This document shows positions 15,454 to 23,473 of a DNA stretch of 64,000 nt, piece by piece. Position numbers and translations under genes: made by a program. The notes under the pieces are model-generated. The model worked only from the letters and a program-made list of their open reading frames with translations, was not told where the DNA came from and did no database searches. Position 1 is the stretch's first letter. Each line of letters begins with the position of its first letter. This DNA comes from Chryseobacterium oleae (GTDB lineage Bacteria > Bacteroidota > Bacteroidia > Flavobacteriales > Weeksellaceae). The stretch covers positions 1,178,001 to 1,242,000 of the forward strand of contig NZ_FOVD01000001.1 in assembly GCF_900115055.1 (NCBI RefSeq), read 5' to 3'.

Positions 15454-16848
15454 TTATTTGTAACCTAAGATTTTCAAAATATCTTCCGGTTCCTGTTTCT
15501 CACGGAAAACTTCATACTGAAGTTCGCCATTTTCATCTTTCTGGATCAGGACGTGTCTCGGCTGAGGCATCAGACAGTGGTGAACTCCGCCATATCCTCC
15601 GATCGTTTCCTGATACGCTCCTGTATGGAAGAATCCGATGTACAGAGGTTTTGTATCGCTGAAAACCGGCAGGTAGATGGCATTGGTATGCTGCTCGGAA
15701 TTATAATAATCATCTGAATCACAAGTTAATCCACCCAGAAACACCCTTTCATAGGTATCTTCCCATCTGTTCAGCGGAAGCATGATAAAGTGTCTGGAGA
15801 TCGCCCATGTATCAGGAAGTGTAGTCATGAATGAAGAATCAATCATATTCCACTTTTCTCTGTCGTTCTGACGTTTCTGAGAGATAATTTTATAAAGGTT
15901 TGCGCCACTTTCTCCTACAGTAAAGCTTCCGAATTCCGTATAGATATTAGGCTCTTCCACTCCTTCCTCTTCACAGAATTTTTTGATCTGAGAAACGATT
16001 TCCTCTACCATATACTGATAGTCGTATTCGAAGTTTAAAGAAGTTTTGATCGGGAAACCTCCCCCGATGTTCAGTGAATCCACTTCCGGAGCAATTTTCT
16101 TCAAACGTGCGTATACACGAAGACATTTGTACAATTCATTCCAGTAATAAGCCGTGTCTTTGATCCCGGTATTAATGAAGAAGTGAAGCATTTTCAGTCT
16201 TGCATTCGGATGCTCGGCGATTTTCTGGCTGTAGTAAGGAATGATATCTCTATATCCGATCCCTAACCTTGAGGTATAGAATTCGAATTTAGGTTCTTCC
16301 TCTGAAGCAATTCTGATCCCGATGTCGAACGTGGTATCAATACTTTCTGTAAGCTTATCCAGCTCACGGTAATTATCCAGGATCGGGGTAATATTTTCAA
16401 AACCGCTGTTGATCATCTCGGAAATTTTCGCCAGATAATCATCGGTCTTGAATCCATTACAGATGACCTCGATATTTTTATCTACTTTACCTTTCCCATA
16501 AAGAGATTTTACAATATCCATGTCGTACGCTGAAGAAGTTTCGATAGAAATATCATTCTTAAGAGCTTCTTCAAGCACAAAATTGAAATGACTGGATTTT
16601 GTACAGTAGCAGTAGGTATAATTCTTTTTATATTCGGCTTTCTCAAAAGCTTCCCTAAACCAGCTCTTGGCCTTTTGGATATTTTGAGAAATTCTTGGCA
16701 GGTAGCTAATTTTTAGCGGGGTGCCAAATTTTTCAACGACTTCCATTAAAGGAACATCGTGAAATAACAAATTGTTCTCAGAAACATTAAATTCCTCTGT
16801 AGGAAAGTACAATGTCTGATCAATAAGTTCCGAGTACTTTATTTTCAT
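15454..16848 (-). CDS. speA: Arginine decarboxylase, short Bacteroidota type
   Basis: 464 aa. PLP-dependent fold-type III decarboxylase expected to convert arginine to agmatine. The PLP lysine is K84 in CYCTKSSHF. The glycine-rich phosphate loop is in LNIGGGFPI (about 255), and the CDSDD motif near 378 holds the cysteine/acid pair of the second subunit's active site. At 464 aa it is much shorter than the roughly 660-aa E. coli SpeA, because the insertion domains are absent, as is normal in Bacteroidota. Assignment to arginine over diaminopimelate or ornithine rests on family similarity and on the nearby agmatinase. Confidence 0.85.
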   Translation of the reverse strand: MKIKYSELIDQTLYFPTEEFNVSENNLLFHDVPLMEVVEKFGTPLKISYLPRISQNIQKAKSWFREAFEKAEYKKNYTYCYCTKSSHFNFVLEEALKNDISIETSSAYDMDIVKSLYGKGKVDKNIEVICNGFKTDDYLAKISEMINSGFENITPILDNYRELDKLTESIDTTFDIGIRIASEEEPKFEFYTSRLGIGYRDIIPYYSQKIAEHPNARLKMLHFFINTGIKDTAYYWNELYKCLRVYARLKKIAPEVDSLNIGGGFPIKTSLNFEYDYQYMVEEIVSQIKKFCEEEGVEEPNIYTEFGSFTVGESGANLYKIISQKRQNDREKWNMIDSSFMTTLPDTWAISRHFIMLPLNRWEDTYERVFLGGLTCDSDDYYNSEQHTNAIYLPVFSDTKPLYIGFFHTGAYQETIGGYGGVHHCLMPQPRHVLIQKDENGELQYEVFREKQEPEDILKILGYK

Positions 16849-16958
16849 TTCTTGACAAGTGAATTACGAAATGCAAAATTGCTAAAAAAGTTTGATTTTT
16901 ACGCGTTAAATTTATTATAAATTTCAAAATGACATCGTTTGAAAACCCCTTCAGATTA

Positions 16959-17834
16959 TTAATTCGTGAACTTCCTGATATATTCTTCCCGCTTATTTTC
17001 CGAAATACCCAGAACCTGTTGAATATAAGCATCAATTGAACCGTATTTCTTATTGATTTCATCAAACGCCGCATCGAGGTAAGCGGTTTCTACCCAACTT
17101 AGTTTTTCAAGAACTTTCACATCCATTTTAGGATACAGAAAATGCAGGTTATCAGCAAGATTCAGTCTTTTCAGAACTAATTTTTTGCGATAATTATTGG
17201 ACAGGATATAATCGTTATAAATCGTTTCTTTATCAAATTTTAAAATCGTTAAAATTAAAGCCGTCGTAATTCCTGTTCTGTCCTTTCCTGCGGTGCAGTG
17301 ATAGAGAACCGGCTGATTGGATTCCAGAATATCAGTAATGATTTTTTTAATGACTTCAGGATTTTCCGTTACATATTCGCGGTAGAAATCAATCATCCTT
17401 TTATCGGCATCGGAACCGTTTACTTTTCCTTTTAAAACAAGCTTTTTTGCCTGTGTCAACTGGTCTCCTTCATCTTCAAAAGCAGAATATTTTTTATAAA
17501 CCATATCAGTCGGAAGATGATCCGGCTTGTCTGCAATTTCCTTGGAATTTCTAAGATCAATGATCTCTTTTATCCCCAGACTTTCCAACTCTTTGAATGA
17601 TTTTTTCTTTAGTTTATGAAGATGTCCGCTTCTGTAAAATTTTCCTTCTTTTAAAGTTTTTCCTTCAGAATTTTTAATATTTCCTACTGTCCTGAAATTG
17701 TATACTTTTTTGATTTCAATGCTGTTTCCGGTTTCATTTTTGCCATATTGCGGCTGCGTAAAATCCTGTGTTTTGCAGGAAAAAACACAAAATGAGGCGA
17801 TAAGCAGAACTGATATGTGTATTAATTGTTTCAA
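16959..17834 (-). CDS. Lipoprotein tyrosine/dual-specificity phosphatase
   Basis: 291 aa. The signal peptide ends in VFSC with lipidated C20, so it is a periplasm-facing or outer-membrane lipoprotein. The catalytic P-loop HCTAGKDRTG has nucleophile C180 and R186, typical of Tyr-phosphatase family 3 (IphP/PtpB-like). These hydrolyse phosphotyrosine, phosphoserine or phosphoinositides. The general-acid region is less clear (IIDLRNSKE around 91). Its start codon overlaps the thiamine pyrophosphokinase stop by 4 nt, so the two are translationally coupled. The functional link between an exported phosphatase and thiamine kinase is unknown. Confidence 0.88.
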   Translation of the reverse strand: MKQLIHISVLLIASFCVFSCKTQDFTQPQYGKNETGNSIEIKKVYNFRTVGNIKNSEGKTLKEGKFYRSGHLHKLKKKSFKELESLGIKEIIDLRNSKEIADKPDHLPTDMVYKKYSAFEDEGDQLTQAKKLVLKGKVNGSDADKRMIDFYREYVTENPEVIKKIITDILESNQPVLYHCTAGKDRTGITTALILTILKFDKETIYNDYILSNNYRKKLVLKRLNLADNLHFLYPKMDVKVLEKLSWVETAYLDAAFDEINKKYGSIDAYIQQVLGISENKREEYIRKFTN

Positions 17835-18478
17835 TATATTTCCGGATATTCTATTTCATTAATACCAACAAAAAACAACAGATCTCCGGATTCATACTGA
17901 ATGGAAACCTCATCTTCAACCGCAAAATTTCTGGTCCCGATTCTCGAAGTGATGCTTAAACTTCCGTTAGTCAATGGCCAGTTCAATCCTGTTGTCGTTA
18001 TATTTTCAACGGAAGGAAAAGGATACAATGAAATCATTTTATTTTTAACTCCTTTCAATGTAAAACTTTTTGGAACGAAATAATATTCAGAAAATTCATC
18101 ATAAAATTTCAGGTTCATTTTATCTTTAAAAGCATATGCTACCGTCAGGTTTCCTAAAAAATGATCCTGTTCTCCGCCACTTCCTCCAAAAACATCAATT
18201 TCTGTAAACCCTTTTTCGAGAATAATTTCCAAAGCTTTATGAAAGTCTGTTTTATCCTGATCCAGCGTTAAAATAAATTTATCCTGATATACATTTTCAT
18301 CCGATCCTGAATGAGAATCAAAATCACCGGAAATAAAATCCAGTTTATCTAAGGGAAAACCCAGTTGCTTCAAATAATGAAAAGCGCCGTCTGTACAGGC
18401 AATCAAGCCGTATTGATCAGGATCTGGAAAAGTTTTTGGATGATCTCCGTTAATGAAAAGTAATGCTTTATCTTTCAT
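17831..18478 (-). CDS. Thiamine diphosphokinase
   Basis: 215 aa from the ATG at 18478. Transfers pyrophosphate from ATP to thiamine, giving thiamine diphosphate in the cytoplasm. Visible family motifs are FINGDHP near the start, ACTDGAFHYL, DFISGDFDS, DKTDFHKALE and GGSGGEQDHFLGNL, then the C-terminal beta domain. The start was taken at MKDKALLF because the upstream extension lies entirely within the preceding gene's coding end. The start overlaps the cobalamin adenosyltransferase stop by 11 nt, and the stop overlaps the phosphatase start by 4 nt. There is no room for a TPP riboswitch. Confidence 0.88.
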   Translation of the reverse strand: MKDKALLFINGDHPKTFPDPDQYGLIACTDGAFHYLKQLGFPLDKLDFISGDFDSHSGSDENVYQDKFILTLDQDKTDFHKALEIILEKGFTEIDVFGGSGGEQDHFLGNLTVAYAFKDKMNLKFYDEFSEYYFVPKSFTLKGVKNKMISLYPFPSVENITTTGLNWPLTNGSLSITSRIGTRNFAVEDEVSIQYESGDLLFFVGINEIEYPEIY

Positions 18479-19037
18479 TCGGATTCCAGTATTCTTCCGG
18501 TTCGTTATTGATTTTTGAAATGTATCTTGCCAAAACAAAAAGATAATCTGAAAGTCTGTTCAGGTATTTGATCAGTTCAGGACGCACTTCTTCAGATTCA
18601 TTTAAGAATACCAGAGAACGTTCCGCTCTTCTGCAGATGGTTCTTGCCGCATGTAAAAATGTTGCCGATTTTCCACCGCCGGGAAGAATAAAATACTGAA
18701 GCGGTTCCAGTTTATCTTCAAATGCATCCATCCAGTTTTCCAGTTCTTCGATCTCCGTATCTGAAATAATCAATGGCAGACGTGATTTTCCGTTAGCCAA
18801 CATTAATTTATCCACCGGTGTGGCAGCTTCTGAACCTACTGTAAACAGATCAAACTGAATTTTCTTCAACTGCTTCAAAACCTCTTCATCCTCAATATGA
18901 CTTTTAGAAATACCAATGAATGAATTAAGCTCGTCTATATTTCCGTAGCTGTCGACTCTTGCACTGGCTTTGGAAACTCTTGTCCCGCCGTATAAAGCGG
19001 TCTGTCCTTTATCTCCTGTTTTCGTATAAATTTTCAT
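18468..19037 (-). CDS. Cob(I)alamin adenosyltransferase, PduO type
   Basis: 189 aa from the ATG at 19037. Makes adenosylcobalamin from ATP and cob(I)alamin. Motifs are YTKTGDKGQTALYGG (residues 3-17, ATP-binding), SYGNIDELNSFIG (about 31-43), a helical bundle with FILPGGGKSATFLHAARTIC, then RRAERSL and LNRLSDYLFVLAR. The upstream in-frame ATG at 19064 adds nine residues that are not conserved in type, so the internal start is preferred. It is first in an overlapping three-gene run with thiamine pyrophosphokinase and the lipoprotein phosphatase. Both enzymes act on vitamins. Confidence 0.92.
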   Translation of the reverse strand: MKIYTKTGDKGQTALYGGTRVSKASARVDSYGNIDELNSFIGISKSHIEDEEVLKQLKKIQFDLFTVGSEAATPVDKLMLANGKSRLPLIISDTEIEELENWMDAFEDKLEPLQYFILPGGGKSATFLHAARTICRRAERSLVFLNESEEVRPELIKYLNRLSDYLFVLARYISKINNEPEEYWNPNER

Positions 19038-19084
19038 AGTACTAAAATACTTTATTTTGGACAATGTGAAAAGTAAAATGTGGG

Positions 19085-19111
19085 AATAGCTTCCTATTCG
19101 ATCTAAAAAAT
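19085..19111. repeat. 27-nt imperfect direct repeat, right flank of TonB receptor gene
   Basis: AATAGCTTCCTATTCGATCT and following bases match 21827-21853 (AATAACTTCCTATTCTGTCT...) at 22 of 27 positions in the same orientation. The two copies bracket the TonB-dependent receptor gene. Confidence 0.5.
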
Positions 19112-19114
19112 AAA

Positions 19115-19139
19115 ACTGACATTAGAAATTAATGTCAGT
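19115..19139 (-). terminator. Intrinsic terminator of TonB receptor gene
   Basis: 10-bp stem ACTGACATTA / TAATGTCAGT with a 5-nt loop. Read on the minus strand it is followed by a T-rich tract. It lies about 90 nt past the receptor stop. Confidence 0.75.
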
Positions 19140-19229
19140 GAATATTTACGCAGATGGTTTTTTACATCTTTTGGATTACTTTCCCTTTGGTAAGCATGAT
19201 AAAGCACTGCTAGTTTTTTTATTTATAGA

Positions 19230-21650
19230 TTAAAAAGTATAATTAACATTTAGCTGGAAAGTTGTTCCGTTAAATCCGAACTGGTTTACCTCCCAAGGAT
19301 ATTTGAATCTTCCTCCAAGATCTGTGACTACATCTCCTTTACTGTCTATTACATCCGGATAAATATTAAATAAATTATTTACGACTCCGGAAACCTTAAG
19401 ATCTTTGGTGATTTTATATGTTAAAACGATGTCAGTAATTACCTTACCGGAAAATGTCTGATCTTTTGCAGGATCAGCTGCATGCTGCCATGTAACAGAA
19501 CCAAAATAAGTATTATTAAGGTTAAAGTTAAACTTTGAAATGTCATACGAAAGACTAAGGATCGTTTTTGTTTTTGGCCTTGCAGAGGTAATTCTGGATT
19601 GTTCTTTTCTATCAAAAAAGTTTTCTGAATAACCATTTTCAGCCAAAATAGACGGAACGGCAATATTATCTACTATTTTAGTTTCGTTATAATTGAAAGC
19701 AGCAATAACACCCAATCTTCCTTTGCCAATAGCGGAAGTATAATAATTAGCTACGAAATCTACCCCTTCAGTAACTGTATTTACGGCATTCGTGAAAAAC
19801 TTCAGAGAGGTAATTTTATTATTGTCTAATATTACTTCCACGGGGTTTGTTATATCCGGACTACCCGGAGCACCGGTCTTGTAACCAATATCTCCTGAGA
19901 AAAGCACCCGGTTTTTAATTTTTATTCTATAATAGTCTGCTGTAATCGTCAGGTTCTTAAAAGGTTTTATGGCAAATCCCCCGGTAATGTTAAAGGCTTT
20001 TTCAGCATTTAATTTTTGTACCCCAAGATCAGATCTTACAATTTGAGAGTCATTGTTAAAAGTACCCTGATTAGCTACAGTATTCCCTGTAATTTTGGTT
20101 TGAACATTCGAATAATAAATTTGATGTAATGAAGGTGCCCGAAATCCTGTAGAAACAGACCCGCGGAAAACTAATTTATCATCCAGCAATTTATATCTTG
20201 CATTTCCTTTCCAGGAAACATTATTTCCAAAATCACTAAAGTTTTCATACCTCACAGTTCCTCCAAGTAACAAGTTTTTCGTAACATCCCATTCAGAATT
20301 AATATAAGCTCCAATATTCTGACGATTTTTATTGATTTCATTTTGAGGCTGCAGTCCTGGAAATGATTCTGCACCACTTCCTATATAAGATGCCTCTTCT
20401 CCCGCCTTTGCCTGATAATTCTCATTACGTACTTCAACGCCAGCCCCTAAAACAAACACACCAAAATTTCGATTGATATCTATGTTTCCTATAATATTAC
20501 TAAACTGATGACCACCCGCTTTAAAACGGGTTGGTGAATTTCCACCCAAAGATGTATTAATAGTGTTTCCTACAACATAATCTACCGCATTAGAGCCAAA
20601 GGCAGCGCTACCATCAAAACTCCATTTTCCAAACATGCCCTTCCACCCGGAGGTTAAATTATAATCATAAACATCTGTTTTAAATTCCGGTTGAAATCCA
20701 TTGTAAGGTTGTCCTTTTGGAGTTAATAAACCAAAATCTGAACTTACCCAATAGGGTGTTCTATACAAACCATAACTAGTTCCATTCCTGTAAGTTGTAC
20801 CTCCAAAAGCATAAAACTTTCCTGTTTCACCTGTTGGCAATTCAAAATTTACAAACATATTAGCAACTTTTGTCTCCGGCTGTCCTATAATCATTCCTAA
20901 ACCAGGATTAGCCTGTGTCCAGGCATTATCAACACCAAAAAGTTCATCTTTTGTAACAGAACCAGCACGGTTGGTTTTATTTTGGGAAGAATATCCCAAT
21001 GTAAGGTTCAAACTTCCATTTTTTGCAACTCTGATTCCTGTATTAAAATCTGCTCCGATATTAAAGCCGTCTCCTTTTGAAGTAATCCCTGAAAAAAGAT
21101 TGACTGTACTTTTTCCAACACTGTTCTTAAGAATAATATTAATCACTCCTGCAATAGCATCAGAGCCATATTGTGCAGATGCACCATCTCTTAAAACCTC
21201 TACATTCTGTAAGGCAGCAGATGGAATACTCTTCAGATCCGTACCTACCTCACCTTTTCCCGGCGTATCATTTACATAAATTAAAGCACTTTGATTTTTT
21301 CTTTTACCATTAACCAAAACTAATGTTCTGGAAGGCCCTAATCCCCTTAAATCTGCCGGATCAAAATGAGCCGTTGCATCAGAAACGGTTTGTTGTGATG
21401 AATTAAAAGATGGTACCGAATACGTCAAAGCTTTATCAAAAGTAACTTGTCCTGTGGATTTTAGCTGCGCTGCCGAAATATTATCAATAGGAATTGCTGA
21501 TGTAATTATGGTTCTAGGCTTAGTTCTACCTGTAGTAACCACCACTTCATCTATATTGTTTTCTTTTACAGTTTCCTGAGCATATACCATAGTACCTGCT
21601 CCGCTCAATACTAATACATAGATTTTTTTATTGAATGATTTTCTTTTCAT
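19230..21650 (-). CDS. TonB-dependent receptor
   Basis: 806 aa. Outer-membrane active-transport barrel driven by TonB-ExbBD. Signal peptide at 1-24 (ending VYAQ), a candidate TonB box (NIDEVVVTTG, about 31-40), then a plug domain (about 45-175). The plug contains DLRGLGPSRTLVLVNGKR, VEVLRDGASAQYGSDAIAGV and NIILK. A barrel of about 22 strands ends in NVNYTF with the C-terminal aromatic residue. There is no carboxypeptidase-like N-domain and no partner SusD gene, so it resembles a metal-chelate or vitamin receptor and not a polysaccharide importer. The vitamin genes beside it are suggestive only. No cobalamin riboswitch was found upstream. Direct repeats bracket the gene. Confidence 0.92.
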   Translation of the reverse strand: MKRKSFNKKIYVLVLSGAGTMVYAQETVKENNIDEVVVTTGRTKPRTIITSAIPIDNISAAQLKSTGQVTFDKALTYSVPSFNSSQQTVSDATAHFDPADLRGLGPSRTLVLVNGKRKNQSALIYVNDTPGKGEVGTDLKSIPSAALQNVEVLRDGASAQYGSDAIAGVINIILKNSVGKSTVNLFSGITSKGDGFNIGADFNTGIRVAKNGSLNLTLGYSSQNKTNRAGSVTKDELFGVDNAWTQANPGLGMIIGQPETKVANMFVNFELPTGETGKFYAFGGTTYRNGTSYGLYRTPYWVSSDFGLLTPKGQPYNGFQPEFKTDVYDYNLTSGWKGMFGKWSFDGSAAFGSNAVDYVVGNTINTSLGGNSPTRFKAGGHQFSNIIGNIDINRNFGVFVLGAGVEVRNENYQAKAGEEASYIGSGAESFPGLQPQNEINKNRQNIGAYINSEWDVTKNLLLGGTVRYENFSDFGNNVSWKGNARYKLLDDKLVFRGSVSTGFRAPSLHQIYYSNVQTKITGNTVANQGTFNNDSQIVRSDLGVQKLNAEKAFNITGGFAIKPFKNLTITADYYRIKIKNRVLFSGDIGYKTGAPGSPDITNPVEVILDNNKITSLKFFTNAVNTVTEGVDFVANYYTSAIGKGRLGVIAAFNYNETKIVDNIAVPSILAENGYSENFFDRKEQSRITSARPKTKTILSLSYDISKFNFNLNNTYFGSVTWQHAADPAKDQTFSGKVITDIVLTYKITKDLKVSGVVNNLFNIYPDVIDSKGDVVTDLGGRFKYPWEVNQFGFNGTTFQLNVNYTF

Positions 21651-21826
21651 ATGTTGCTAATAATTCAATAAATCTAGTGAAAATATAAATATTAAATACA
21701 ATTAATAAAGATATAATAAAAATCCCTTTCCCATCTTATGCAATGAATATTATTATTATTCTATAAAAAATAAGACTTGATTTATAAAACATGAAGTGGC
21801 TTATTAATAATCTGAAAAGAAATAGT

Positions 21827-21853
21827 AATAACTTCCTATTCTGTCTGACAAAT
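21827..21853. repeat. 27-nt imperfect direct repeat, left flank of TonB receptor gene
   Basis: Partner of 19085-19111 (22 of 27 identical). It lies upstream of the receptor's start codon. Confidence 0.5.
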
Positions 21854-21953
21854 TTAATAGCAGACAGTGGAATAAAATGATTTCATCCGTTCTAAAATGT
21901 ATTTTTCAAAAGAACTGCTTCACGAATGGCTCTCAATGACTGTATATAAAAAA

Positions 21954-21973
21954 TGACCGGATAAATCCGGCCA
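21954..21973 (-). terminator. Intrinsic terminator of lipoprotein gene
   Basis: Stem TGACCGGAT / ATCCGGCCA, with one mismatch. On the minus strand it is followed by a T6 tract, just after the stop at 21982. Confidence 0.8.
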
Positions 21974-21981
21974 CTCACAAA

Positions 21982-22566
21982 TTATTTATTTACCTCTACA
22001 TATTGTATGATGGTCTGGGTTTTGGGGTTATAGATTATTGTACTGTTGTTCGGGAACCTTTTCAGTCTGTAATATTCTATATTTTTATCATTCTTAATAT
22101 CTTCAAGAAAACCGGTATCAAAAGTGTTTTCAGGAAGAAATTTTGAGACAAAACTTATTTTGTCGATGATGCTTTGTCCGTCTATTTTACGGGCTGTTTT
22201 TTCGGATTTATTTTCGTCGGAAGTAGGCTGCTTTTCAAGGAAAGGAAGCAATACTGCAATGTCTGATTTATATTTAAAGATATAGCCTTCTGAACCGTTC
22301 GGAAATTTAAATTTCTTTCCGGTTTCTTCTGAAACCACGGGCTTTCCTCCATCAGGAAATACCTGATTAAATTTTACGTCCTGAGAATTGGTTAAAGAAT
22401 TAAGGGATTCACTGACCGTTTTCTTCACGGTCTCTTCTACGGCCTGCTGCGCTTTCTGCTGTACAGTTTCAGTGGTTCTCTGAACAGTCTGGTCTATTTT
22501 CTCTTCAATTTTATTACATGAGATGAATAAAAAAACAGGAATAACAGGCAAAATATACTTCTTCAT
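21982..22566 (-). CDS. Hypothetical lipoprotein with N-terminal coiled coil
   Basis: 194 aa, not recognised. Signal MKKYILPVIPVFLFISC with lipobox FISC (C17). Residues about 20-60 are rich in Gln/Glu/Thr/Val heptads (KIEEKIDQTVQRTTETVQQK...), likely a coiled coil. A compact globular region follows (about 80-194), including FKFPNGSEGYIFKYKSDIA and a C-terminal NSTIIYNPKTQTIIQYVEV. It is monocistronic with its own terminator. The coiled coil suggests oligomerisation or a stalk on the outer membrane. Confidence 0.75.
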   Translation of the reverse strand: MKKYILPVIPVFLFISCNKIEEKIDQTVQRTTETVQQKAQQAVEETVKKTVSESLNSLTNSQDVKFNQVFPDGGKPVVSEETGKKFKFPNGSEGYIFKYKSDIAVLLPFLEKQPTSDENKSEKTARKIDGQSIIDKISFVSKFLPENTFDTGFLEDIKNDKNIEYYRLKRFPNNSTIIYNPKTQTIIQYVEVNK

Positions 22567-22711
22567 TTCGAGATTTTAATAACGTGGCATTTTATTTATT
22601 CATGCAATTTACATCTAAACGGTAAAACACACCTATATATTTTAGTAAAGAAATAAAATATTTTTTTCAATCTCAAAATCCTACTGACAAACTGTTGTCA
22701 TACCCCTGTCT

Positions 22712-22719
22712 TACCTTTG
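22712..22719 (+). promoter_or_regulatory. -7 element upstream of DinB gene
   Basis: TACCTTTG fits TAnnTTTG and lies 32 nt before the ATG at 22752. The upstream TTG (22695-22697) is only 14 nt away, shorter than usual. Confidence 0.5.
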
Positions 22720-22751
22720 TATCAACAATAACAAACTAAAACAATACAATT

Positions 22752-23243
22752 ATGACAACTACAGCAACAGCCACAAAACAGTTTATGACTTCAGATCAAT
22801 TATTAGAGCACTGGCAGGGACACAGAAACCTGACAAGAAGAGTTATTGAATCTTTCCCGGAAAAAGAATTATTCGAATTTTCCGTAGGTGGCATGAGACC
22901 TTTCGCTAAACTGGCGGTGGAACTGATCAGCATCGGAGGACCTGCTTTAAAGGGAATCGTTAATAAAAATATGGAGGCTTACAACGAAGAAGGATTCAAC
23001 CCGAAAACAAAAGAAGAACTTTTAAACAAATGGGATGAGGAAACGGGCGTGATCAACGAATATTTCAACCAAATCTCAGAAGAACGTTTTCAGGAAACTT
23101 TCAATTTATTCGGACAGTATGAATTTCCGGTATTCCAGAATGTTCTATACTTCGTAGACAATGAAATTCACCACAGAGGTCAGGGATATACGTATCTGAG
23201 AGCTTTAGGTATTGAGCCCCCTTTTTTTTGGGAGAGATTTTAG
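22752..23243 (+). CDS. DinB family protein
   Basis: 163 aa, four-helix DinB/YfiT-like fold. These are metal-binding proteins, many of them thiol-dependent transferases. Candidate metal-ligand histidines occur in LLEHWQGHRNL (residues 14-24) and EIHHRGQGYTYLRALG (about 138-153), spaced as in the family. The N-terminal MTTTATATKQFMT is unusually Thr-rich. Despite the name, a DNA-repair role is not established. It has its own -7 element and ends before a strong hairpin at 23437-23464. Confidence 0.88.
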   Translation: MTTTATATKQFMTSDQLLEHWQGHRNLTRRVIESFPEKELFEFSVGGMRPFAKLAVELISIGGPALKGIVNKNMEAYNEEGFNPKTKEELLNKWDEETGVINEYFNQISEERFQETFNLFGQYEFPVFQNVLYFVDNEIHHRGQGYTYLRALGIEPPFFWERF

Positions 23244-23436
23244 GATCATTAATGCCTTTGCTTAAACTAAAATTGATGATTCAATTCAGACAAAAAGATG
23301 AAATGGCAGAATCGCCAGACGAATCAATCAGATTATCCATTTATTAAATATAGACACCCCGGATTTTGTTGTTTCTGATTTTTGTCTTTTAGTTCAGGTA
23401 AAAGTTTCTTTATTCAAATTATATAAATTTCTACAA

Positions 23437-23464
23437 CTTCGGCTTCACTTTCGTGAAGCCGAAG
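23437..23464. terminator. Bidirectional intrinsic terminator
   Basis: 12-bp perfect stem CTTCGGCTTCAC / GTGAAGCCGAAG with a TTTC loop. A T-run follows on the plus strand. It lies between the DinB gene and the convergent amidohydrolase gene. Confidence 0.85.
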
Positions 23465-23473
23465 CTTATTTTT

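Larger units (their letters stand above)
21651..21981. other. AT-rich gap between TonB receptor and lipoprotein genes
   Basis: 331 bp with no ORF. It contains the second 27-nt direct repeat (21827-21853), an imperfect hairpin around 21832-21877 (TTCCTATTCTGTCTG pairing with CAGACAGTGGAA), and a terminator at 21954-21973. Confidence 0.5.

Noticed and set aside
16820..17074. Minus-strand 84-codon ORF spanning the gap between the phosphatase and arginine decarboxylase genes
   Set aside because: Overlaps the phosphatase C-terminus in another frame and the decarboxylase start; no family resemblance.
21651..21981. Possible cobalamin riboswitch upstream of the TonB receptor
   Set aside because: No B12-box-like sequence was seen; the region is AT-rich with only simple hairpins.
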